The translations under genes were made by a program, and so were the position numbers. Shown here in pieces: positions 1 through 8,531 of a DNA stretch of 64,000 nt (positions are counted from its first letter, which is position 1; each line of letters starts with the position of its first letter). The notes under the pieces are model-generated. The model saw only the letters and a program-made list of their open reading frames with translations. It had not been told where the DNA came from and did no database searches. The DNA comes from Natronoflexus pectinivorans (GTDB taxonomy: Bacteria > Bacteroidota > Bacteroidia > Bacteroidales > Marinilabiliaceae), in the NCBI RefSeq assembly GCF_004345615.1, contig NZ_SLWK01000012.1, forward strand, positions 1 to 64,000, read 5' to 3'.

Positions 1-104
1 AAAAAATTAATTCCTATTTTTGAAAAAAATGCAGACCTAAAAAGTGTCCGGATAAATCCGGAATGGGTGTCCGAATAAAACAGAATGTGCAGCAAAGATC
101 AATT
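1..104. mobile_element. Possible insertion-sequence terminus (IS21-like repeats), incomplete
   Basis: The first 100 bases carry a reiterated short motif: AGTGTCCGGATAAA at about 41-54 and GGTGTCCGAATAAA at about 66-79, followed by a weaker AATGTG copy at 84-89. Short repeats reiterated at one end are typical of IS21-family termini. The neighbouring gene has lost its signal peptide exactly here, so an insertion boundary between about 88 and 104 is the simplest reading. No transposase is inside the window, so family assignment is an inference; a decayed intergenic repeat is the alternative. Confidence 0.35.
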
Positions 105-130
105 CGCAAAACATTCAATTACATTATGAT

Positions 131-736
131 ATGGGAAAGGATCGTGGCTATTTTACCACAACCCTTGAAATGTTTAAACCTGACCGATGGGGGAGTACCT
201 TTTTCTTTGTTGACTTCGACTACAATGTAGGAGATGTGGAAGGAGTTTCTTTGGCCTATATGGACGTTTCAAGAGCATTGAGATTCTGGGATTCTCCATG
301 GGCATTACAGGTGGAGTATAACGGAGGATTTGGACAATATGCACCTGGATTAGCATACCAAATTAACGATGCCTGGCTCACTGGTGCTCAATATACCTGG
401 AATAATGCTGATTATTCAAGAATTTTCACCTTGCAGGGTTTGTATAAATATATTCAGGGTAAACATGATGCTTCTTTCCAGATAACGGGAGTGTGGACCA
501 TGCATTTTAAAGACAGAAAATTTACTTTTATGGGATTTGCCGATTTTTGGCGTGAAGACCATACTTTTTTTGGTGAGGAGGGCAGTACTAAATTTGTTTT
601 CCTGAGCGAACCACAATTGTGGTATAACGTTAATGAACATTTTTCGTTTGGTGGAGAAGTGGAGTTGGCGACAAATTTTGCAGGTCACAAAGGATTTAAA
701 GCATGTCCAACCATCGCGGTTAAATGGACTTTTTAG
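131..736 (+). CDS. Tsx-like (DUF5020) outer-membrane protein, signal peptide missing
   Basis: This encodes a small beta-barrel resembling the DUF5020/nucleoside-specific channel (Tsx-like) family, rich in alternating aromatic strands and ending in an aromatic residue (KWTF), as outer-membrane barrels do. The family normally begins with a signal peptide just before a QNIQLHYD-type mature N-terminus. Here QNIQLHYDM is encoded in frame at about 107-133, but the codons upstream do not encode a signal peptide and a stop lies at 53-55. ATG 131 would therefore give an unexported protein. The gene looks 5'-disrupted by the repeat-bearing sequence at 1-104. The purine permease follows 25 bp downstream, which fits a nucleoside/nucleobase uptake pair. 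Family assignment is moderately sure; loss of function is inferred. Confidence 0.6.
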   Translation: MGKDRGYFTTTLEMFKPDRWGSTFFFVDFDYNVGDVEGVSLAYMDVSRALRFWDSPWALQVEYNGGFGQYAPGLAYQINDAWLTGAQYTWNNADYSRIFTLQGLYKYIQGKHDASFQITGVWTMHFKDRKFTFMGFADFWREDHTFFGEEGSTKFVFLSEPQLWYNVNEHFSFGGEVELATNFAGHKGFKACPTIAVKWTF

Positions 737-761
737 ACATTAATCTTATATACTTTACACC

Positions 762-2054
762 ATGTTGGAGAAGTTTTTTAAACTCAAGGAGAATAAAACC
801 AATATCCGAACCGAATTCATAGCCGGAATCACCACATTTATGACCATGGCCTATATTTTGGCTGTGAACCCGGGTATCCTTTCGGCAACGGGAATGGATG
901 TCAATGCGGTATTTACAGCAACTGCTTTATCAGCAGTTGTAGCAACCTTAGTGATGGCTCTTTGGGCTAAATTGCCTTTTGCGCTTGCTCCCGGAATGGG
1001 TCTGAATGCATTTTTTGCTTATACCGTTGTTATAACCATGGGGTATAGCTGGGAATTTGCTTTGACTGCGGTTTTTCTCGAAGGAATTATCTTTTTATTA
1101 TTGACTGCATTTAATGTGCGGGAGTTAATAGTAAATGCCATTCCCATGAATATTAAACATGCCATTTCAGCCGGAATTGGTTTGTTTATTGCCTTTATTG
1201 GAATGCAAAATGCAGGCCTGATCGTGGCTAGTGAAGCAACCATGGTTACCCTTGGGGACATGAGTTCTCATACAATTTGGGTTGCCTTATTTGGTCTTTT
1301 ACTTATTGGGGTTTTGCTTGCTTTGAAGGTTAAAGGAGCACTGCTTATTGGGATTTTTGCCAGTGCAATTATAGGAATTCCATTGGGAGTAACCACTCTT
1401 CCTGAAGGGACATTGGTCTCTCTTCCACCATCGCTGGAGCCTATTGCTTTTAAATTTGACTTTAGTCAAATTTTATCGGTTGATATGTTGATTATATTGC
1501 TCACATTCCTTTTTGTGGATTTATTTGACACCGTTGGAACTTTGGTGGGAGTAGCATCCAAAGCCAATATGATTGACAAAAATGGAAAACTTCCAAGGGT
1601 AAAGCAGGCTCTATTTGCTGATGCCATCGGAACCACTTTTGGCTCAATGATGGGAACATCGACAGTTACCACTTACGTTGAAAGTGCATCTGGTGTAGCA
1701 GAAGGTGGAAGAACAGGACTTACTTCGCTTACAGTGGCAGGAATGTTTACATTGGCCTTGTTTTTTGCTCCATTGTTTTTGATGGTTCCCGGGGCAGCCA
1801 CTGCGCCTGCTCTGATTCTTGTTGGTTCTTTCATGATGTCGCCAATTCTGAAAATTAATTTTGATGACTATACAGAATCCATCCCTGTATTCCTTACCAT
1901 TATCATGATGCCATTGAGTTACAGCATTGCAGAAGGTATTGTGTTTGGAATGCTTTCTTATGTAGGTCTGAAATTATTATCAGGTCGCCACAGGGAAATT
2001 TCACTGGTAATGTACATTTTAGCACTTCTGTTCTTAGCAAGTTTTTTCTTTTAG
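762..2054 (+). CDS. NCS2/AzgA-type purine (adenine/guanine/hypoxanthine) permease
   Basis: A 430-residue inner-membrane transporter with about 12-14 hydrophobic segments. The N-terminal stretch (TNIRTEFIAGITTFMTMAYI, then NPGIL) and the LAPGMGLNAFFAY segment near residue 85 are hallmarks of the AzgA/PbuG branch of nucleobase:cation symporters. The mid-protein motif DLFDTVGTLVG and the following MGTSTVTTYVESASG are also family signatures. It is expected to import purine bases with protons. Length is normal for the family. It follows the Tsx-like gene by 25 bp and is closed by a strong terminator hairpin. Substrate choice within purines cannot be read from sequence. Confidence 0.9.
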   Translation: MLEKFFKLKENKTNIRTEFIAGITTFMTMAYILAVNPGILSATGMDVNAVFTATALSAVVATLVMALWAKLPFALAPGMGLNAFFAYTVVITMGYSWEFALTAVFLEGIIFLLLTAFNVRELIVNAIPMNIKHAISAGIGLFIAFIGMQNAGLIVASEATMVTLGDMSSHTIWVALFGLLLIGVLLALKVKGALLIGIFASAIIGIPLGVTTLPEGTLVSLPPSLEPIAFKFDFSQILSVDMLIILLTFLFVDLFDTVGTLVGVASKANMIDKNGKLPRVKQALFADAIGTTFGSMMGTSTVTTYVESASGVAEGGRTGLTSLTVAGMFTLALFFAPLFLMVPGAATAPALILVGSFMMSPILKINFDDYTESIPVFLTIIMMPLSYSIAEGIVFGMLSYVGLKLLSGRHREISLVMYILALLFLASFFF

Positions 2055-2074
2055 AAAAAACTTATCATGTCAGA

Positions 2075-2119
2075 AAAAAAGTTGTTCTCTGCATTGCAGG
2101 GAGCAACTTTTTTTATTTT
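2075..2119 (+). terminator. Rho-independent terminator of the purine permease gene
   Basis: A long stem formed by AAAAAGTTGTTCTCTGC (from 2075) and its near-complement ending in CAACTTTTTT (to about 2113), followed by more T residues. It lies about 20 bp behind the permease stop. The T-tract merges with a consensus -7 promoter box for the next gene. Confidence 0.85.
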
Positions 2120-2121
2120 TG
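2094..2121 (+). promoter_or_regulatory. Predicted promoter for the MutS-like gene, overlapping the terminator
   Basis: TATTTTTG at 2114-2121 matches the Bacteroidota -7 consensus TAnnTTTG, with TTG at 2094-2096 as a possible -33 element 17 bp away. The -7 box is built from the terminator's own T-tract. Transcription would begin near 2128, giving a leader of about 65 nt. Confidence 0.5.
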
Positions 2122-2193
2122 TACAGGCTAGTAGTTTCATTTCAGCCATTATTCACTAACGATTAACACACATCTTTTTAAAATATAAAACCG

Positions 2194-3993
2194 ATGACGC
2201 AAACTTCAATCAGCTATTATAAATCCCGAATTATTCTGTTAGAACAGGAAACAGAAAAACTCAAACGACGGTTTAAATTCCTCTTTTTTGCACGCATCGG
2301 TTTTTTCCTGATCTCTATAGTCTCTCTTGTATGGTTTACCACTCGTCCTGAATCCGCTTGGTTAATTGCTCTGTCAGTCCTGTCTTTTCTGTTGTTTCTA
2401 AGAGCGGTGGTTGTTGACCTGAAATTGGTTAAGCAACAGAAAGTTTTATCTAACAGGTTGCTCGTAAATCAGCGTGAACTTCGATTTTTATCATATGATT
2501 TTGATGATATGGATAATGGAGAGGATTTATCGAAGATAAATCCTCATTTGGCGGGAGACTTTGATTTATTTGGTGCTCATTCTCTGTTTCAGTATCTCAA
2601 TCGTTCAGTTACCAAAGAGGGTCGAAAAAAGCTGGGGACATGTCTTTGCAAATGGTCAAAAAATGAAGAAGAGATTCTGCAAAAACAAAAAGCTGTCAGG
2701 GAACTATCAAAGAAGAGTGAATTTTTGGAGAATTTCCAGGCATTTGGCTTGCTTAATAAAGAAGTCGGCAATGAGCAGGATAAGCTGATAAAATGGCTTA
2801 ATGAGCCTGAGTCAGGCGTAAGAAAACTCAAATGGCTGTTGATGCTCTATCCTTTTTGTGTATTTGCTTGGGTCGCATTGACCATTTTTGCTCTTTTGCC
2901 TGCATCTTCATTATGGTTGCTGGTGGGGATTGGATGGTGGTTAACGACCCGAAAATCAAAAGAAGTTCAGAGTGCTCACAATAATCTTGGTAAAAGTGCT
3001 TCAATTTTCCGCCTGTATGAGCGGTTGCTCATACAGATAGAAAATGAGAATTTTGATGCTTCATTCCTGAAGCATCAAAAAGAGAATTTAATCAATAATC
3101 ATAAAAAGGGAGCCTCATTCTCTTTGAAAATCTTTTTCAGATTGCTCGAACGTTTTGATTACCGCTATAATTTGGTTGTAGGCTCTATCTTGAACATCCT
3201 GTTTTTGTTTGATTTACAGATATTGTATCGTTTAGAAAAGTGGAAGGAAGCGCATCGGGCATTGGTTCCGAGATGGTTGGAAGCCATGAACACTTTTGAT
3301 GCGATGATTGGTTTTGCGCGTTTTGATTTTAACAACCAGAGTTATCTGGTTTACCCTGAAATCGCAAATGGTGATTTTAGTATTGATGCTAAAGATGTAG
3401 GCCATCCGTTAATTCCCGGTGATGAAAGAGTTTGTAATGATTTGGACATGCAGGGGCAGCCTCGTATCCTGGTGGTGACAGGCGCAAATATGGCCGGAAA
3501 GAGTACCTTTTTGCGCACGTTGGCTGTTAATTTAATTCTTGCAATGAATGGTGCTCCTGTCATGGCTCGTTTCATGCGTTTTACTCCGTGCGATATCATG
3601 TCGAGCATCAACATCCGTGACTCACTTTCGCATAAGGCGTCCTACTTTTATGCTGAACTAACCCGCATTCGTGAAATCATTGACCATGTTCAGTCTAAAC
3701 CGAGAACATTGGTGGTTTTAGATGAAATACTGCGAGGCACCAATACGAAGGATAAACAGGCGGGCTCTATCGGGTTACTCGAAAAAATGATGGGACTTAA
3801 TGCCGTCGTGGTTATTGCAACTCACGATTTGGTGATTGGTGAACTGGAGCAAAAATACCCTTCTGTTGTAATGAATCATTGCTTTGAGGTTGAGCTAAAT
3901 GGTGACGAACTAGTATTTGATTATAAGTTAAAAACTGGTGTGAGTAAAAAGCTGAATGCATCTTTTTTAATGAAGAAAATGGGAGTGATTTAG
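2194..3993 (+). CDS. Membrane-anchored MutS-family ATPase
   Basis: A 599-residue protein made of a MutS core and ATPase domain behind hydrophobic segments. Two membrane helices lie near residues 30-70 and two more near 215-255. The C-terminal ATPase has a Walker A (TGANMAGKST, residues 429-438), a Walker B (LVVLDEIL) and the MutS-specific THD switch (ATHDL). The N-terminal mismatch-recognition and connector domains of MutS and the Smr nuclease domain of MutS2 are absent. This resembles the TM-bearing MutS-related proteins common in Bacteroidota, whose role is not established. A general mismatch-repair role is unlikely. It is monocistronic between a terminator and a convergent pectinesterase. 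Confidence 0.8.
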   Translation: MTQTSISYYKSRIILLEQETEKLKRRFKFLFFARIGFFLISIVSLVWFTTRPESAWLIALSVLSFLLFLRAVVVDLKLVKQQKVLSNRLLVNQRELRFLSYDFDDMDNGEDLSKINPHLAGDFDLFGAHSLFQYLNRSVTKEGRKKLGTCLCKWSKNEEEILQKQKAVRELSKKSEFLENFQAFGLLNKEVGNEQDKLIKWLNEPESGVRKLKWLLMLYPFCVFAWVALTIFALLPASSLWLLVGIGWWLTTRKSKEVQSAHNNLGKSASIFRLYERLLIQIENENFDASFLKHQKENLINNHKKGASFSLKIFFRLLERFDYRYNLVVGSILNILFLFDLQILYRLEKWKEAHRALVPRWLEAMNTFDAMIGFARFDFNNQSYLVYPEIANGDFSIDAKDVGHPLIPGDERVCNDLDMQGQPRILVVTGANMAGKSTFLRTLAVNLILAMNGAPVMARFMRFTPCDIMSSINIRDSLSHKASYFYAELTRIREIIDHVQSKPRTLVVLDEILRGTNTKDKQAGSIGLLEKMMGLNAVVVIATHDLVIGELEQKYPSVVMNHCFEVELNGDELVFDYKLKTGVSKKLNASFLMKKMGVI

Positions 3994-4007
3994 TTTTGAT
4001 TGTTGTT

Positions 4008-4973
4008 TTATTTGTCTGGAGTCCACTCACCAATGCCAAAGCTGAATATATTACCGATGGTGTAATCGTTTGCCTCCTCTTCGGTAAGAGCTATTACCCA
4101 TTTTGCTCTGTTGGTTAAATCTGCACCTGGTCCTGTATTGCCATATTCTGCATAGAAGGCTGATTCGTCGCGGTTGGTTCCTGACCAGTTTGACCAGCCT
4201 TCAGGAAGAATGTGACTGCCAAGTTCACAATTCATAATTACTGTACGGGCATGGTCGCGCCAGGGGCGACCAAGAAAAACTTTGTCAACATTTTGATTCG
4301 CTGTGAGAGTGCAACTTATAAAAACAAACCCGAAAGGGATGTTTTTCGGAGTGCTTGCTGCAGTAATGTATGAGTTACTTTTGCTGTGTATTTGGCACTT
4401 GTGAAAAATGGCTGTTCCCTCACCAAAAATATAATCGGTCGTTCCATCAATATAGCATTGATAAAAATAATGTCTGCGACCTTCACCTGCTGAATATACT
4501 GTGTCCTGATGACCAAGCAACCGACAGTTGATGAAAGAACAACGGTCGCCTTCAACATGCAGGGCAACTGCTTGTCCAACAGGTCCGGCACTGTTTTCAA
4601 TGGTCAGGTTTTTGGCCGTAAAATCATTGGCTTCCACTTTAAGCGTGTATGTATGAAAAGTACTGTTACGTCCCAGATTAATTTTATCAAAATAATTATC
4701 GTATGTGATAATGGTTTTTTCTGCTGATTCTCCTTTAAGGGTAAGTTTGGTATTCCATGAGTAAACCCGCACTTTTTCATTATAAACACCATTTTTTATG
4801 AAAATGGTGACGGGCTCATCAGGAAATGCCTGGGTGGCATTGATGGCTTCCTGAATTGTTAAAAAATCACCTGTCCCATCTTTGGAAACAATAAAGTTAT
4901 AAGCTGTTTGAGAATTTGCTGTACACGAGAGCAGGATTAATATATATAAAGCGAAAAAGTATCTGGTAAGCAT
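4008..4973 (-). CDS. Pectinesterase (pectin methylesterase, CE8)
   Basis: A 321-residue secreted enzyme that removes methyl esters from homogalacturonan, opening it to lyases. The right-handed beta-helix family signatures are present in order: VSKDGTGDFLTIQEAI at the mature N-terminus, GHQDTVYS with the catalytic-region aspartate, GTTDYIFG with the second aspartate, and LGRPW near residue 235. The N-terminus is a signal peptide; LLSC at about residues 14-17 could be a lipobox, or cleavage may occur after ANSQ. Convergent with the MutS-like gene, 14 bp between stops. It stands alone rather than in a SusCD locus, but a PL22-like lyase lies in the same window. Confidence 0.9.
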   Translation of the reverse strand: MLTRYFFALYILILLSCTANSQTAYNFIVSKDGTGDFLTIQEAINATQAFPDEPVTIFIKNGVYNEKVRVYSWNTKLTLKGESAEKTIITYDNYFDKINLGRNSTFHTYTLKVEANDFTAKNLTIENSAGPVGQAVALHVEGDRCSFINCRLLGHQDTVYSAGEGRRHYFYQCYIDGTTDYIFGEGTAIFHKCQIHSKSNSYITAASTPKNIPFGFVFISCTLTANQNVDKVFLGRPWRDHARTVIMNCELGSHILPEGWSNWSGTNRDESAFYAEYGNTGPGADLTNRAKWVIALTEEEANDYTIGNIFSFGIGEWTPDK

Positions 4974-5145
4974 AGCTGTAGCGTTTTAGTTTAGTTTCTA
5001 TATTTTAGTTGAGCCTGGAAGGTTATCTTCTAAATGACTTACAAAATTAGAAATATTCGCCAATAGTAGTAGCTTCTAAGTTTGTTTGAGATGAACAAAC
5101 AAAAACAGATGATGTTAAATTAAATAGTTTTAAAACCATTTCAAT

Positions 5146-5895
5146 ATGCCTACAGATTATAGCATAACCAATAAATTTGGAGGAAACTTGGCCGGGATTT
5201 TGTCTGAAAAGATAAACCTTGTTTTTCCCGAATTTAATGATTCCCATTTTATCCTTAATGTAGAGAAGAAGTGTGTAGGGAAAACCTACACACAAAGGGT
5301 TGAATTGTTGGCAGATGAGTTGAAACACTTTTTACCGGATAATTATCAGCAATCGCTATTCATTTTGACGCAAATATTGGGTGAAGAAAACCCCAACGAA
5401 ACAGGCATGTTCACAAATTATTACTGGATATTGCCAATTGGGAAGTTTGTTGAGAAATACGGGTTGAACCATCTGGAGATTTCACTGAATGCCATAGAAG
5501 AAATTACAAAACGCAATACTGGAGAGTATGCCATTCGGCCTTTCATCAGAAAATATCCGGAGGAGTCATTGAAGAGAATGAAGCAATGGGCGCGTTCAGA
5601 TAGCTTTCATTTGCGAAGGTTGGCCTCAGAAGGACTCAGACCTAAACTGCCCTGGGCACCAAAGTTGGATGTTTTTATTGAAAAACCGGAACCGGTTTTT
5701 CAAATTCTGGATTTGTTGAAAGAAGATTCTGTGAAGTTTGTGAAGAAATCTGTCGCCAATCATCTAACCGATTACATAAAGGTGAATCCATCACCAACCA
5801 AATCATTGATAAGGCAATGGGCAAAAACTGATAATCCACATACCATGTGGATTATCAAGCATGCCACAAGAAAATTTCCGGAAATATGGGAATAG
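5146..5895 (+). CDS. AlkC/AlkD-like DNA alkylation-repair HEAT-repeat protein
   Basis: A 249-residue, all-helical protein matching the AlkC branch of HEAT-like DNA glycosylases. The signature segment HLRRLASEGLRPKLPWAP (about residues 161-178) is characteristic of that branch. Members excise N3-methylated purines without base flipping. The C-terminal part has the amphipathic HEAT helices (VKKSVANHLTD, then W-AKTDNPHTMWIIKHA). It appears monocistronic; the convergent ABC-2 permease stop lies 5 bp beyond its stop. Enzyme activity is inferred from family, since some members lack activity. Confidence 0.8.
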   Translation: MPTDYSITNKFGGNLAGILSEKINLVFPEFNDSHFILNVEKKCVGKTYTQRVELLADELKHFLPDNYQQSLFILTQILGEENPNETGMFTNYYWILPIGKFVEKYGLNHLEISLNAIEEITKRNTGEYAIRPFIRKYPEESLKRMKQWARSDSFHLRRLASEGLRPKLPWAPKLDVFIEKPEPVFQILDLLKEDSVKFVKKSVANHLTDYIKVNPSPTKSLIRQWAKTDNPHTMWIIKHATRKFPEIWE

Positions 5896-5900
5896 CCTAT

Positions 5901-6722
5901 CTACTTTTTGTTTCTGAATAAAAACATGGTAATTGGACCAAAAATTCCAACCAATGTGGCCGATATGATGAGGACAATTCCGATGCCTTCAACTTCGGGT
6001 GCACCGTGCATTAATCCGCGCATTGCGGTGACAAGCCAGGTTACAGGATTTGCGCTTACAAACGCTTCGAGCCACGACGGCATTGTTTCAGGGTCAACAA
6101 AGATGTTGCTGGCAAAGGTCAATGGAAACAGAACAACGAAACTCAGAAAGAATAAAGATTCCTGTGAGCGCGCAATGAAACCGATGGATGTCCATATCCA
6201 CGAGAGGCTAAATGAGAATACCAACAATAGTGCAACTGCCAGAAAAACCCCAATGAATCCGCCTTCGGGTTTAAATCCAAGAATCATTCCCAGGCTGATA
6301 ACAATTGACGATGCAATGGTGTATCGGGCAGCATCTCCAAGTAATGCACCTACCAAAACCGAGGGTTGCCACACAGGCAGCGACCGGAAGCGGACAAAAA
6401 CTCCTTTTCGAATGTCATTATTGACTGCCACTCCTGTGTACATTGTTATCATGGTCACTGTTTGAGCCAGAATGCCGGGTAAAAGAAATTGAAGATACTC
6501 CTCGGTGGAACCTGCAATGGCTCCTCCAAACATGTAGGTAAACAACAAAGTAAACATGATGGGGAAGGCGGTTACATCGAACAGTTGTTCGGGTACATGC
6601 TTGATTTTAAGCAGTGCGCGCCAGCCAAAAATGAGCGATGCTGTTACCGCATTTATTGGATTGGGGCGTGCTCCATGAGCAAGAAGAGACTGTATGCTTG
6701 CGGATTGGTTATTATTGTCCAT
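5901..6722 (-). CDS. ABC-2 type exporter permease
   Basis: A 273-residue inner-membrane protein with six hydrophobic segments and the ABC-2/DrrB-type layout, starting with a short cytoplasmic N-terminus and including the FPLTFASNIFV segment typical of the drug/lipid exporter branch (about residues 200-210). It pairs with the ATPase encoded 24 bp upstream on the same strand. The two form a complete simple exporter; the substrate (drug, polyketide-like compound or lipid) cannot be told from sequence. Confidence 0.85.
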   Translation of the reverse strand: MDNNNQSASIQSLLAHGARPNPINAVTASLIFGWRALLKIKHVPEQLFDVTAFPIMFTLLFTYMFGGAIAGSTEEYLQFLLPGILAQTVTMITMYTGVAVNNDIRKGVFVRFRSLPVWQPSVLVGALLGDAARYTIASSIVISLGMILGFKPEGGFIGVFLAVALLLVFSFSLSWIWTSIGFIARSQESLFFLSFVVLFPLTFASNIFVDPETMPSWLEAFVSANPVTWLVTAMRGLMHGAPEVEGIGIVLIISATLVGIFGPITMFLFRNKK

Positions 6723-6746
6723 TTTGTGTAACTTCAGTAAGTTGGT

Positions 6747-7709
6747 TTATTCTTCATTATTCTCTTCAACCGGTTTCCCGGTTAAGGCAAGAAAAACCTC
6801 GTCGAGACTTGGTTGCCCGAGCGAAAATCTGGATATTTCAATGCCTGCCGATGTAATTTCTGTTATAAGATTGGTTGCAGCCGAAACGTTCTCGGTTTGA
6901 ACTGTTAGTAAATATGGGTCTGAATTGGTTTGTACATCGAGGTTTATTTTTTGTGTGATGATTTGGCGTGCTTTTTCAATTTGAGAGGCATCGTTAACGT
7001 TTAACCTCAGTACGTTTGAACCAACCGAAGCTTTTAGCTGAGATGGCGTACCTTCTGCTATGACTTTGCCATGGTCAATTACGGCAATTTTTTCTGCAAG
7101 CTGGTCGGCCTCATCCAGGTATTGAGTGGTAAGCAGCACTGTGGTTCCATCTGCAACCAGCGAGCGAATAATGTCCCAAACTTGATTACGGCTGCGGGGG
7201 TCAAGTCCTGTGGTCGGCTCGTCCAGGAAAATCAAAGCTGGACGAACCACAATACTTGCTGCGATATCCAAGCGTCTGCGCATTCCGCCGGAGTATGTTT
7301 TTACTTGTCGTTTAGCAGCATCCGAAAGTCCGAAACCGCTCAACAACTCCAAAGCTCTCTTTTTTGCGTTTTTTCCTGTGTATCCCAAAAGTTTAGCCAG
7401 AAGCAATAGGTTCTCAAGGCCGGTGAGGTCTTCATCTACAGAAGCAAACTGACCGGTAAGACTTACCAGCCGGCGGATGGTTTCTTTTTCCGTCACAATG
7501 TCATAACCCATAACTTTTCCACTCCCTGATGTGGGGTTGAGTAATGTTGCGAGCATTCTGATAAGTGTGGTTTTACCAGCTCCGTTGGGTCCGAGAATAC
7601 CATAAACTCCACCTCTTTCTATTTTTAGGGAGATGCCGTTTACCGCTTTAACATCTTTAAAAAAACGTGTAATATTTTCGGTTTCTATGGCCAGAGGTAT
7701 TTTGTTCAT
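6747..7709 (-). CDS. ABC exporter ATP-binding protein (DrrA-like)
   Basis: A 320-residue ABC ATPase. Walker A is GPNGAGKTT (about residues 39-47), the signature is YSGGMRRRLDIA, Walker B is ALIFLDEPTTGLD, and the H-loop region reads TTQYLDEAD, the daunorubicin-exporter (DrrA) variant with Q in place of the usual H. A C-terminal regulatory extension (about 220-320) is typical of the DrrA branch. First gene of a two-gene operon with the ABC-2 permease. It is unlikely to energise the distant MacB-like permease at 16.6 kb, which belongs to a different class. Confidence 0.9.
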   Translation of the reverse strand: MNKIPLAIETENITRFFKDVKAVNGISLKIERGGVYGILGPNGAGKTTLIRMLATLLNPTSGSGKVMGYDIVTEKETIRRLVSLTGQFASVDEDLTGLENLLLLAKLLGYTGKNAKKRALELLSGFGLSDAAKRQVKTYSGGMRRRLDIAASIVVRPALIFLDEPTTGLDPRSRNQVWDIIRSLVADGTTVLLTTQYLDEADQLAEKIAVIDHGKVIAEGTPSQLKASVGSNVLRLNVNDASQIEKARQIITQKINLDVQTNSDPYLLTVQTENVSAATNLITEITSAGIEISRFSLGQPSLDEVFLALTGKPVEENNEE

Positions 7710-7939
7710 TTGTCTGTTTTTAACGTTGGGGTATATGATGCAGATTTTTGAGAATGGTTGCTCAGATGGGTTCTTCTTTTTTAGTCCTTTTATTTATAAC
7801 TTACGTACCGAATTTCCCTGGGATATGTTTTAGGTACGGATTCCAATTTTGGGTATTAGTCCATTTTAATAGAGAAAAAACAGTCAAATTTAAGCAGGTT
7901 TATTAAATAGTTCAAGTGATTGAATTAAAAGGCTATTCA

Positions 7940-8404
7940 ATGGCATCAATAAGCGAGGTAAGCGGAACATACTTGTTGCAAAAGTTTTCCGGAAAGGGAG
8001 GATGGACTTATTTGGAGGTTCCCGAAGTTGAACCTGATAAACATGCCTGGTTTGGAGAAGTAGAGGTTTCTGGTCGGATAGATAATTTCCGGTTTTCAAA
8101 CCGGAAATTATTACCCATGGGCAATGGACGTCTTTTCCTGCCTGTGAATTTAAAAATCAGAAACGAAATACAAAAGGAAGCAGGAGAAACGGTTTATCTG
8201 GAACTGCAAATACATGCCAATGACGTGGTGACACCCGAGGAAATTCTTGATTGTTTTCAATACGAACCGCCAAATACATACAAGAACTACTTAAATCTCT
8301 CTAAAGAAGAGAAAAAAACATATTTAGATTTTATTCTGGAAGCCAAAAGTGATGACGTAAAAGTTCATCGCATCATTAAAATGATGAATGACTTGTCAGA
8401 GTAA
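7940..8404 (+). CDS. DUF1905 / YdeI-type (OmpD-associated) protein
   Basis: A cytoplasmic protein of 154 residues from ATG 7940; a GTG start at 7916 would add 8 residues. The N-terminal part has the DUF1905 beta-barrel motif (GKGGWTYLEVPE, then KLLPMGNGRLFLPVNLKIR), and the C-terminal part has the YdeI-like helical segment with LSKEEKKTYLDFI. Members of this group are linked loosely to bacteriocin or stress protection, but no biochemical role is established. It is divergent from the ABC exporter operon. Confidence 0.75.
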   Translation: MASISEVSGTYLLQKFSGKGGWTYLEVPEVEPDKHAWFGEVEVSGRIDNFRFSNRKLLPMGNGRLFLPVNLKIRNEIQKEAGETVYLELQIHANDVVTPEEILDCFQYEPPNTYKNYLNLSKEEKKTYLDFILEAKSDDVKVHRIIKMMNDLSE

Positions 8405-8531
8405 TGATGCTTTAATTCTATGGATAATTGCATAATAAGGTTTATCTTTATTACAACAAGAGTTCATCCATATTTGGGTGAATTGAAATGAAATCTGCTG
8501 ATTTTTTATTCATCGACTAAATCAAACCAAT

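Noticed and set aside
5908-6465. A 185-residue open frame opposite the ABC-2 permease gene
   Set aside because: It is the antisense shadow of a gene with strong family motifs and has no recognisable domain of its own.
6747-7709. ABC ATPase as energiser of the MacB-like permease at 16.6 kb
   Set aside because: It is a DrrA-type ATPase already paired in an operon with an ABC-2 permease and lacks the MacB-type sequence features.
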